This document shows positions 15,272-23,481 of a stretch of DNA of 30,866 nucleotides, piece by piece. The stretch comes from an uncultured bacterium (GTDB lineage Bacteria > Bacteroidota > Bacteroidia > Bacteroidales > Bacteroidaceae), in contig CALZMB010000002.1 of assembly GCA_945788485.1 (NCBI GenBank), positions 1-30,866 of the forward strand, read 5' to 3'. The translations under genes and the position numbers were made by a program. The notes beneath the pieces were generated by a model, which saw only the letters and a program-made list of their open reading frames with translations, had not been told where the DNA came from and searched no databases. Position 1 is the stretch's first letter. Every line of letters starts with the position of its first letter.

Positions 15272-17740
15272 ATGATGAGAAGAATCGCATTTATTGCATT
15301 TTTCTTCCTCTGCCATGTCATGACGGCTTTGGCGGAGGGAGAGCGTGGTATGGGCTACCGACTGTGGTATCCGTCGCCCGCCGAAGTGTGGACAGAGGCA
15401 CTGCCTCTCGGCAACGGAAGGCTGGGAGCCATGGTTTACGGCATACCGACGGCAGAGCGCGTGCAGCTGAACGAAGAGACGATATGGGCAGGACAGCCAA
15501 ACTCCAACGTGAACAAGGAATCGAGAGAATGGCTGCCCAAGGTGCGCGAACTCGTTTTCGGAGGGAAATATGCCGAGGCGCAGGGCATGGCGGAAGCACA
15601 TCTCATGTCAGGCTCGAACAACGGCATGCCGTATCAGACATTCGGAGACCTGCATCTCGTGATGTCAGGACACGGCAACTACAGCGACTTTCAGAGGTAT
15701 CTGTCGCTGGATTCTGCCATCGCCGTGACAGAATATACTGTCGGCGGCGTGAGATACAGGCGTGAGGCAGTGACATCGTTCGACGACGATGTGGTGAAAA
15801 TCCGTCTGACAGCATCGAAAGAAGGCTGTATCTCCTTCACCGCAAACCTCTCGTCGCCACACAACGACGTGATTATACGAAGCGAAGGCGACGAGGTGTC
15901 GCTCGAGGGCGTGACACCGACACACGAGGCTCTGAAGGGGAAAGTGAAGTTCCACGGACGGCTCGCCGTGACACATACGGGAGGAAAGATGGTGTCGCGC
16001 GACGGCGTGATTTGCGTTGAAGGGGCGACAGAAGCCACTGTGTTTGTCAGCATCGCCACAAACTTCGTGAACTACCGAGACATATCTGCCGACGAAAGAG
16101 AGCGCTGCAAGACACGGCTCAGAACAGCGAAGGCAAACGGATGGAAGGAGAGTCTGGCAAGACACGTGGAGAAATTCGGCAGATATATGCAACGCTCAAC
16201 GCTATGGCTGGGCGAGAACAGATACGAGGGCATGGCGACTTCTGAGCGTGTGGCACGCTTTGCTGAGCACGACGACGCACATCTCGTCGCGACATACTAC
16301 GCCTTCGGAAGATACCTGCTGATATGCTCGTCGCAGCCCGGAGGACAGGCTGCTAACCTGCAGGGCATCTGGAACGACAAGCTTCTGCCGTCGTGGGATT
16401 CAAAATACACCTGCAACATAAACCTCGAAATGAACTACTGGCCGGCAGAAGTGGCTAACCTGACGGAGATGAACGAACCGCTCTTCTCGCTGATACGCGA
16501 CGTCAGCGTGACGGGAAAGGAAACGGCGAAAGTGATGTACGGAGCCGGAGGATGGGTGTTGCACCACAACACGGATATCTGGCGCATCACAGGACCGGTG
16601 GATCACGCAGCGTCAGGACTGTGGATGACGGGCGGACCATGGCTCTGCCAGCACATCTGGAACCATTATCTATACACCGGAGACAAGGCATTCCTCGAAG
16701 AATACTACGACATACTGAAGGGCGCGGCACAGTTCTGTGACGACATCCTGGTGAAAGACCCCACAACGGGACATAACGTCATCTGTCCCTCGGTGTCGCC
16801 GGAAAACGTGCATCCCGCCGACCAGGGCAAGAAGAATATTGCGGCGGGCACGGCAATGGACAACCAGTTGTGCGCCGAGATTTTCAGCATCGTAGCGGAA
16901 GCCGCACGCATCCTGGGAAAGGACGCTGACCTCGCCGAACACTACACGGCGAGAAGAGGCACGCTGACACCGGGAATCATAGGACGATGGGGACAGCTGC
17001 AGGAATGGGCGCAAGACTGGGACGACCCAGCAGACGACCACCGCCATGTCTCGCACCTTTACGCCCTCTATCCCGGAACAGCCATCTCGCCATGGCGAAC
17101 ACCAGAACTATTCTCTGCCGCACGGACATCGCTGATACACCGCGGCGACCCCTCGACAGGATGGTCGATGGGATGGAAGGTGTGTCTGTGGGCACGACTG
17201 CTTGACGGCGAGCACGCATACAAACTGATAAAGGAGCAACTGAAACTGACCGACGACAAGTTTGTGCCGTACGGAAAGAAGAAAAAGAAGGGCGGCACGT
17301 TCGGAAACCTCTTCGACGCACATCCGCCATTCCAAATCGACGGAAACTTCGGATGCACTGCAGGCATAGCAGAGATGCTGGTGCAGAGCCACGACGGATG
17401 CGTATTCCTGCTACCGGCACTGCCGAAGGTCTGGAAAGACGGATGCGTGACGGGACTGAGATGCCGGGGAGGGTTCGTCGTGGAGAAGATGGCATGGAAG
17501 GACGGAAAAATCACAGAGTGCCGCATACGCTCGACAATAGGAGGAAACCTGCGCATCAGAACAACGCAACGCATCAAAGGACTGAAGGCGGCGAAGGGCG
17601 AGAACCCCAACACGCTGTGCCGGCCTGTAGTCACACTGGAGACAAAAAACAACTTTAAGGGCAAAACGGAACAACCCGCCATGCCGAAAACATACGTCTA
17701 TGACATCAAGACGAAGGCCGGAGAGGCCGTTTGTCTATAG
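15272..17740 (+). CDS. GH95 glycosidase, probable alpha-L-galactosidase (or alpha-L-fucosidase)
   Basis: A secreted 822-residue GH95 enzyme with a signal peptide (about 1-21). It has the N-terminal beta domain (WYPSPAEVWTEALPLGNG) and an (alpha/alpha)6 barrel. Catalytic positions known from the Bifidobacterium bifidum fucosidase AfcA can be placed: Asn382 and Asn384 in TCNINLEMNYW (AfcA Asn421/423), Glu511 in VSPENV (acid, Glu566) and Asp690 in QIDGNFG (Asp766). The residue two before Asn382 is Thr380; fucosidases of the AfcA type have His here, and Thr is, as I recall, the mark of characterised GH95 alpha-L-galactosidases. That fits removal of the terminal L-galactose from RG-II chain A. It is the first gene behind the promoter at 15023-15053 and lies 28 bp before the GH140 gene. 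Family is certain; specificity is inferred. Confidence 0.9.
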   Translation: MMRRIAFIAFFFLCHVMTALAEGERGMGYRLWYPSPAEVWTEALPLGNGRLGAMVYGIPTAERVQLNEETIWAGQPNSNVNKESREWLPKVRELVFGGKYAEAQGMAEAHLMSGSNNGMPYQTFGDLHLVMSGHGNYSDFQRYLSLDSAIAVTEYTVGGVRYRREAVTSFDDDVVKIRLTASKEGCISFTANLSSPHNDVIIRSEGDEVSLEGVTPTHEALKGKVKFHGRLAVTHTGGKMVSRDGVICVEGATEATVFVSIATNFVNYRDISADERERCKTRLRTAKANGWKESLARHVEKFGRYMQRSTLWLGENRYEGMATSERVARFAEHDDAHLVATYYAFGRYLLICSSQPGGQAANLQGIWNDKLLPSWDSKYTCNINLEMNYWPAEVANLTEMNEPLFSLIRDVSVTGKETAKVMYGAGGWVLHHNTDIWRITGPVDHAASGLWMTGGPWLCQHIWNHYLYTGDKAFLEEYYDILKGAAQFCDDILVKDPTTGHNVICPSVSPENVHPADQGKKNIAAGTAMDNQLCAEIFSIVAEAARILGKDADLAEHYTARRGTLTPGIIGRWGQLQEWAQDWDDPADDHRHVSHLYALYPGTAISPWRTPELFSAARTSLIHRGDPSTGWSMGWKVCLWARLLDGEHAYKLIKEQLKLTDDKFVPYGKKKKKGGTFGNLFDAHPPFQIDGNFGCTAGIAEMLVQSHDGCVFLLPALPKVWKDGCVTGLRCRGGFVVEKMAWKDGKITECRIRSTIGGNLRIRTTQRIKGLKAAKGENPNTLCRPVVTLETKNNFKGKTEQPAMPKTYVYDIKTKAGEAVCL

Positions 17741-17768
17741 GCATCCCACCAATATTCTTTATACAACT

Positions 17769-19235
17769 ATGAAAAAACTATTATTTTTTGCAATGCTCTC
17801 TTTCGCCTTGTGCGCTAACGGCGAGGGCAACAGAAAACCGTGGGACAACGGAAAACTGACAGTATCGAACAACAAAAGATTCCTGCAACATGAAAACGGA
17901 GCCCCTTTCTTCTGGCTCGGAGAGACAGGATGGCTGCTGCCCGAGAGAACAGACAGGGCAGAGGCGGCATACTATCTGCAAAGATGCAGGGAAGCCGGAT
18001 ATAACGTGGTGCAGGTGCAGGTGATAGACGGTGTGCCGGCATACAACGCCTACGGACAGATGTCGAACATCGACGGATGGAATTTCGAGGGCATAGACAG
18101 AAAAGGCGTTTACGGATACTGGGACCACATGGACTATATCGTGAAGCAGGCGCAGCACGAAGGCATATATATAGGTATGGTCTGCATCTGGGGCGGACTG
18201 GTGAAAGCAGGGCTCATGACTGAGAGCGACGCAGTGAAATACGGCACCTTCCTCGCAAACAGATACAAGAACGAGCCGAACATCATCTGGTTCATGGGCG
18301 GAGACATACAGGGAGACATAAAGACCGAGGTCTGGAACACTCTTGCGGAGACTATAAAGTCGATAGACAAGAACCATATCATGACGTATCATCCACGCGG
18401 AAGATACACGAGTGCGAAATGGTTCAGCAAAGCCGGGTGGATGGATTTCCACACCTTCCAGTCGGGACACCGCCGCTACGGACAGCGCATGGGTAATGCG
18501 GACTATCCGATACCTGACAACACGGAGGAGGACAACTGGATGTATGTCGATTCGACATGGCACTACAAACCGATAAAGCCGGTGCTGGATGCAGAGCCGA
18601 GTTATGAAGACATACCACAAGGTCTGCACGACGCAAAGGAACCGAGATGGACGGCAAGCGACGTGAGAAGATACGCATACTGGTCGGTTTTTGCAGGCTC
18701 GTGCGGACACACCTACGGACACAACGCCATAATGCAGTTCCTGAAACCCGGTTACGGCACAAGCTACGGAGACGCCGGAGACGTGAAAAGCTGGTACCAG
18801 GCTCTGAAAGACCCGGGATTCTCGCAGATGAAACATCTGAAAAACCTCATGCTCGCATTCCCATATTTCGAGCGTATTCCCGACCAAACTATCATCAGCG
18901 GAGAGAACGGCACGAAATACAACCGCCTGACAGCAACACGCGGCAACGACTATCTCCTGGTGTATAACTACACCGGCAGGAATATGGACATTGACATGCG
19001 GAAAATATCCGGCAAGCGGAAAAAGGTATTCTGGATGGATGCCGCAACCGGGCATCTGCTGTATATCGGCGAGGTATCGAGCAAGATACACAAGATACAG
19101 ATTGACGCCGAACTGAGCGGCATAAAGGACGGTGTGCTGATAGCATTCGATGCAGAGAAGACGTATCTCAAACCAGAGATGACCGACATTCCCGCCGCTA
19201 ATGACTGGAAAAACCTGCGTGATTTGAATGAATAG
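17769..19235 (+). CDS. GH140-type apiosidase (DUF4038 family), RG-II chains A/B
   Basis: A predicted secreted 488-residue enzyme of the DUF4038/DUF5060-like family that includes GH140. GH140 cleaves the apiose-galacturonan bond that ties side chains A and B to the RG-II backbone. ATG 17769 is chosen over an upstream in-frame start because it begins a clear signal peptide (MKKLLFFAMLSFALCANG). The (beta/alpha)8 barrel begins HENGAPFFWLGETGWLL. Likely catalytic residues are Asp179 in NIIWFMGGD and Glu276 in PVLDAEPSYED; their spacing (97) matches Asp187/Glu284 that I recall for Bacteroides thetaiotaomicron BT1012. A small C-terminal beta domain (about 390-488; LVYNYTGRNMDI) completes the protein. 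It lies 28 bp after the GH95 gene, as expected for one transcript. Family membership is strong, exact specificity inferred. Confidence 0.87.
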   Translation: MKKLLFFAMLSFALCANGEGNRKPWDNGKLTVSNNKRFLQHENGAPFFWLGETGWLLPERTDRAEAAYYLQRCREAGYNVVQVQVIDGVPAYNAYGQMSNIDGWNFEGIDRKGVYGYWDHMDYIVKQAQHEGIYIGMVCIWGGLVKAGLMTESDAVKYGTFLANRYKNEPNIIWFMGGDIQGDIKTEVWNTLAETIKSIDKNHIMTYHPRGRYTSAKWFSKAGWMDFHTFQSGHRRYGQRMGNADYPIPDNTEEDNWMYVDSTWHYKPIKPVLDAEPSYEDIPQGLHDAKEPRWTASDVRRYAYWSVFAGSCGHTYGHNAIMQFLKPGYGTSYGDAGDVKSWYQALKDPGFSQMKHLKNLMLAFPYFERIPDQTIISGENGTKYNRLTATRGNDYLLVYNYTGRNMDIDMRKISGKRKKVFWMDAATGHLLYIGEVSSKIHKIQIDAELSGIKDGVLIAFDAEKTYLKPEMTDIPAANDWKNLRDLNE

Positions 19236-19405
19236 TTATTTCAGTTGACAAGTTGACGAGGAGTTCCCTTGAGCTTGCGAAAAAACAAGTTGATAAGTTA
19301 AATGTACTGGCAACTCAAAACTCAACGCTCAAATACTAACAACTTGTCAACTGAAAAGAAACAACTCGTCAACTTGTCAACTCGTCAACTCGTCAACTTT
19401 TAAAT
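19236..19405 (+). repeat. Octamer-repeat intergenic element, copy D
   Basis: Same orientation as copy A, inside the glycosidase locus. It has a short left arm (TTGACAAGTTGACGAG), the 34-bp segment identical to copy A at 19260-19293, a core variant with AAATACTAACAACTTGTCAACT (about 19330-19351) and a right arm of CTCGTCAACT units (about 19361-19398). It ends 8 bp before the next start codon. Confidence 0.9.
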
Positions 19406-19413
19406 ATACATCT

Positions 19414-22400
19414 ATGAAAAAAACACTATCACTGCTTTTTGCCGTCGCGATGGCACTCTCTGTCACAGCAAAGCCGAAAGTATGGAAACTGAAGACAGAG
19501 AACATGGTGTCGCCGCTGGGGCTATATATACACACACCACGGTTCTCGTGGCAGATAACGGACGCTAAGGAGGACTGTCGGCAGACTGCCTACCGCATCA
19601 TCGTGGCGACATCGCCTCAACAGCTGAAGGCAGGGAAAGGCGACCTATGGGACAGCGGATATGTGGAGAGCGACGCCTCGCTGTGGATTCCGTATGCAGG
19701 AAAGGCTCTCGCTGACAACACCCGCGCCTTCTGGACCGTCGCCGTGAAAACAAACAAGGGACAGACAGAATGGGCAGAGCCGCAGGAGTTCGGCATCGGA
19801 CTGACGGTGGAATCGCACTGGGGCGGACGATGGATAGGCATCGACCGTTGTCTCGAAGGCGAGCAGCAAGGCTACAGGACACGCATCGCGGCACGCTATC
19901 TGAGAAAGGAGATAGCACTGAGGGCTGAGGAGATAATACGGGCAACAGCATACGTCGCCGCCGTGGGATTGTATGAACTGTATGTCAACGGAGAACGGCA
20001 AGGCAGTGATGTTCTTGCGCCACAACCGACGGACACTCGCAAATCTATCATATACAACACCATCGACATCACCGATGCTTTGCGCCGGCAAGCGCTGAAA
20101 CCAGAGCAGGAAGCGAACAGGCAGGGCGACATAGCCACAATGACCACGTTGGCGCCGCAGCCTTCGACATCATGCATCGGCATCGTGCTCGGCGCGGGAA
20201 GGGCTTTCCCCATGCGACAGTCGAAACCATACAAATGCCCGTTTATGGGATTCCCGAAATGCCGCGTCAATATCATAGTGGAGTATGCCGACGGCAAGAC
20301 GCAGAAATTCGTCTCGGACGAGAAATGGAGCATCACTGCCAACGGCCCGATACGCCAGAACAACGAATATGACGGCGAGACATACGACGCACGCATGGAG
20401 TTGGGCGACTGGGCTACCGCAGGATATGACGACAAAGAATGGATGAAGGCAGAACGCACCGACATCCCGCTCGGAGAAGTGGTGGGACAGCCGGCACCGA
20501 ACATGCAGGTGGTGAAGAGCATCACGCCGGTCAGTGTGACAAAGGCAGGGAAGCAGTGTCACATAATAGATTTCGGACAGAACATGGCGGGATGGATAAA
20601 GATGGACATGAGAGGCAAGGCGGGCGACACGATACGCGTGAAGTTCGCAGAGAAACTGCGCGAGGATGGCACCTTGTATCTCGACAACCTCAGAGACGCT
20701 CTCTCGGAAGACATCTATGTATGCAACGGAAAGGAAGACGGCAGGGCATGGCACCCGACATTTGTCACACACGGCTTCCGCTACGCCATGGTGACAGGAA
20801 TGGACAGACTCGCTGTCAGCGACATGGTTGCGGAAGTGGTATCTGACGCAATGGATGCCACAGGCACGATGACGACAAGCAACGCCACGCTGAACCGCAT
20901 ATACAGAAACGCATGGTGGGGCATACTGTCGAACTATAAGGGTATGCCTGTCGATTGCCCGCAACGGAACGAGAGACAGCCATGGCTCGGAGACAGAACG
21001 GGGGGAAGTCTCGGAGAGGCGTATCTCTTCGGCAACGAGAGGATGTATGCCAAATGGATACGAGACATCTGCGAGACGCAACGCTCGGACGGAGTGTTCT
21101 CAGATGTCGCGCCGGCTTTCTGGAACTACTACAACGACGACGTGACATGGCCGTCGGCACTGCCTTTCACATGCGACATGCTGTACAGACAATACGGCAA
21201 TGCACAACCTGTCATTGACGCTTATCCATACTTGAAGAAATGGATGCACCATATCTGTACAGAATATATGGACAACTACATCATCACCCGCGACCAATAC
21301 GGCGACTGGTGTGTGCCGCCAGAGGATCTGAAACTCATACACTCGCAGGATGCGGCACGCAAGACAGACGGCAGCCTCATCTCTACGGCTTACACCATAA
21401 TGAACCTGCGCCTCATGCAGAATTTTGCAGAGATGCAGCAGCTGTACGAAGACAAGGAGCGATATGCAAGTCTGGAGAAAGAGATGACAGAGGCTTTCAA
21501 CAAGAAATTCCTCACCATCAAACGCGGCACGTCAATGCAGCCCGGACACATGCTCTATCCCGACAGCGTATTCTACGGCAACAACTCCGCCACCAGCAAC
21601 CTGCTGCCGCTCGCGCTCGGCATAGTGCCCGCTGACTGTAAGAAAGATGTTGAGAACAACCTCGTAGCAAATATTATCAACCTGAACAAAGACCATGTCT
21701 CATGCGGCGTGATAGGCATCTCTTGGCTGATGCGCACACTCACTGACATCGGACGCGGCGACCTCGCCTTCCGCATAGCATCCCAGACAACCTATCCCTC
21801 ATGGGGGTATATGGCAGAACAGGGCGCAACAACAATATGGGAGCTATGGAACGGCGATACCGCCAATCCCCGCATGAACAGCGGCAACCACGTCATGCTG
21901 CTGGGCGACCTGCTGACATGGTACTACGAGAACCTGGCAGGCATAAAGAACGCTCCGGGCAGCGTGGCTTTCAAAAAACTGCGCATGGCGCCAGACTTCT
22001 CCATACAGGACCTTGACAGCATCGACGCCACATACGAGACACCATACGGCACTGTCGCTTCAAGATGGAAGAAGACACTCGAAACAGTAGAATGGACCGT
22101 CACACTGCCTGCCAACACATCCGCCGAGCTTTGCCTGCCTGACGGCACGACAAAGACAGTCGGCTCTGGCACACACACCGTGAGGGCAAAGATTGCGCAG
22201 ACATCTGGCATGATAAAAGAAAACGAGTTCGTGTATGACCAGTCGATATATCCCGAGACACACGCCTCGTCGATAGTGGAGCTGAAGAACGGCGACCTCG
22301 TGGCGACATATTTCGGAGGGACGAAAGAGCGCAACCCGGATGTATGCATCTGGACACAGATAAAGAAAAAAGGCAGCGACACATGGACAAAGCCTACACT

Positions 22401-23400
22401 CGCTGCCGACGGCGTCTTCGCTCTTGACACTGACGGAGCACGCATTGCCGGCGTTGACACCACGTGCGCCAAAGCGGCTGTCGGACCTGTGAAACATCTT
22501 GGCATCACATGGCAGGAAGCAAAGAACGGAGAGGACGCAAAACTGAAGCTGGCGGAAGGACTGCACAGGAAAGCGTGCTGGAATCCGGTAATCTTCCAGA
22601 TGCCATCAGGCGAGCTGTGGCTATTCTTCAAGATAGGCGCCAACGTAAAAGACTGGACAGGATGGCTGACAAAATCAAACGACGGCGGACGCACATGGAG
22701 CGACAAGCAACCACTGCCAGTGGGCTTCCTCGGCCCAGTGAAGAACAAGCCGGAACTGATAGGCAACCGCCTGCTCTGCCCTTCGTCAACAGAAGGAAAA
22801 GAGGGATGGAAATTCCATGTCGAGATTCTTGACCTCAACACCAATGAATGGAAATACGTGAACATTGACAGGGAAGAGGCGGTGATGACACCCGACATGG
22901 AGCCTGTGCTGCCAAAAGACGGCAAGATGCCGGAGACTGTGCTGAAAGAGGGAAAGAAGAAACAGCCTATCGGATGCATACAGCCGTCGATTCTGAAGCA
23001 CAAAGACGGGCGTCTGCAGATGGTGGGACGAACACGCAACGCACGCCTCGCGTCAACATTCAGTTCTGACGGTGGCGACACCTGGACGCCAGTCACTCTG
23101 CTTGACGTGCCACAGAACCAGTCGGGCACTGACGCTGTCACACTGCGCGACGGCCGACATGTCATTATATATAATAATGTATATACCGTACCTGGCACTC
23201 CCAAGGGGCCACGCACCCCATGCTCGCTTGCCATATCAGAAGACGGACTGCATTGGAAGCATTTCCTCACTCTCGAAGACAGTCCGATAGGACAATATTC
23301 CTATCCTTCTATAATACAGGGAAAAGACGGCTCGCTGCATTGCATCTACACTTGGAGAAGACAACGAATATCATACAAACAAGTGAAACTGAATTTTTAG
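19414..23400 (+). CDS. GH78 alpha-L-rhamnosidase fused to a sialidase-like (BNR) beta-propeller
   Basis: A secreted 1328-residue two-part enzyme. After a signal peptide (about 1-19) come fibronectin-like and jelly-roll domains (SPLGLYIHTPRFSW; AYVAAVGLYELYVNG), then the (alpha/alpha)6 barrel of GH78. The likely general acid is Glu520 in DCPQRNERQPWLGD and the base Glu810 in TIWELWNGD. The rhamnosidase ends with the usual beta domain near residue 925. A complete BNR_2-type propeller follows (about 935-1328): HASSIVELKNGDLVATYFGG, Asp-boxes SNDGGRTW (1088-1095), SSDGGDTW (1217-1224) and SEDGLHW (1275-1281), and Arg-rich GRTRNARLAS and YTWRRQRISY. The canonical sialidase FRIP motif is not present. 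No stop or frameshift separates the halves. Within an RG-II locus the pair could split the Rha-Kdo side chain; that is inference. Confidence 0.9.
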   Translation: MKKTLSLLFAVAMALSVTAKPKVWKLKTENMVSPLGLYIHTPRFSWQITDAKEDCRQTAYRIIVATSPQQLKAGKGDLWDSGYVESDASLWIPYAGKALADNTRAFWTVAVKTNKGQTEWAEPQEFGIGLTVESHWGGRWIGIDRCLEGEQQGYRTRIAARYLRKEIALRAEEIIRATAYVAAVGLYELYVNGERQGSDVLAPQPTDTRKSIIYNTIDITDALRRQALKPEQEANRQGDIATMTTLAPQPSTSCIGIVLGAGRAFPMRQSKPYKCPFMGFPKCRVNIIVEYADGKTQKFVSDEKWSITANGPIRQNNEYDGETYDARMELGDWATAGYDDKEWMKAERTDIPLGEVVGQPAPNMQVVKSITPVSVTKAGKQCHIIDFGQNMAGWIKMDMRGKAGDTIRVKFAEKLREDGTLYLDNLRDALSEDIYVCNGKEDGRAWHPTFVTHGFRYAMVTGMDRLAVSDMVAEVVSDAMDATGTMTTSNATLNRIYRNAWWGILSNYKGMPVDCPQRNERQPWLGDRTGGSLGEAYLFGNERMYAKWIRDICETQRSDGVFSDVAPAFWNYYNDDVTWPSALPFTCDMLYRQYGNAQPVIDAYPYLKKWMHHICTEYMDNYIITRDQYGDWCVPPEDLKLIHSQDAARKTDGSLISTAYTIMNLRLMQNFAEMQQLYEDKERYASLEKEMTEAFNKKFLTIKRGTSMQPGHMLYPDSVFYGNNSATSNLLPLALGIVPADCKKDVENNLVANIINLNKDHVSCGVIGISWLMRTLTDIGRGDLAFRIASQTTYPSWGYMAEQGATTIWELWNGDTANPRMNSGNHVMLLGDLLTWYYENLAGIKNAPGSVAFKKLRMAPDFSIQDLDSIDATYETPYGTVASRWKKTLETVEWTVTLPANTSAELCLPDGTTKTVGSGTHTVRAKIAQTSGMIKENEFVYDQSIYPETHASSIVELKNGDLVATYFGGTKERNPDVCIWTQIKKKGSDTWTKPTLAADGVFALDTDGARIAGVDTTCAKAAVGPVKHLGITWQEAKNGEDAKLKLAEGLHRKACWNPVIFQMPSGELWLFFKIGANVKDWTGWLTKSNDGGRTWSDKQPLPVGFLGPVKNKPELIGNRLLCPSSTEGKEGWKFHVEILDLNTNEWKYVNIDREEAVMTPDMEPVLPKDGKMPETVLKEGKKKQPIGCIQPSILKHKDGRLQMVGRTRNARLASTFSSDGGDTWTPVTLLDVPQNQSGTDAVTLRDGRHVIIYNNVYTVPGTPKGPRTPCSLAISEDGLHWKHFLTLEDSPIGQYSYPSIIQGKDGSLHCIYTWRRQRISYKQVKLNF

Positions 23401-23410
23401 ATTAATAGTT

Positions 23411-23481
23411 GGCAAGTTGACGATAATAACGTAACTGACGATATTAACGTTACTAACGACAAAACTATAAATTGCACATGA
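23411..23481 (+). repeat. Nonamer-repeat element, copy E, with shared 26-bp leader
   Basis: Spacer starting with one octamer-type remnant (GGCAAGTTGACGA), then ~9-bp units around TAACGTTA/TAACGATA (23420-23459). It ends in a 26-bp stretch (23456-23481, containing AAAACTATAAATTGCACATG) that is identical to 30819-30844 and includes the start codon of the next gene. Confidence 0.85.

Noticed and set aside
17781..19091. Long minus-strand open frame opposite the GH140 gene (436 codons), and a similar one at 21924-23270.
   Set aside because: Both are mirror frames of genuine, motif-bearing genes; their translations lack domain character and have no start context.
23466..23475. TATAAATTGC in the shared 26-bp leader as a -7 promoter element.
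   Set aside because: It does not fit TAnnTTTG well, and the start codon follows within a few bases, which would demand a leaderless transcript; there is no -33 element at the right distance.
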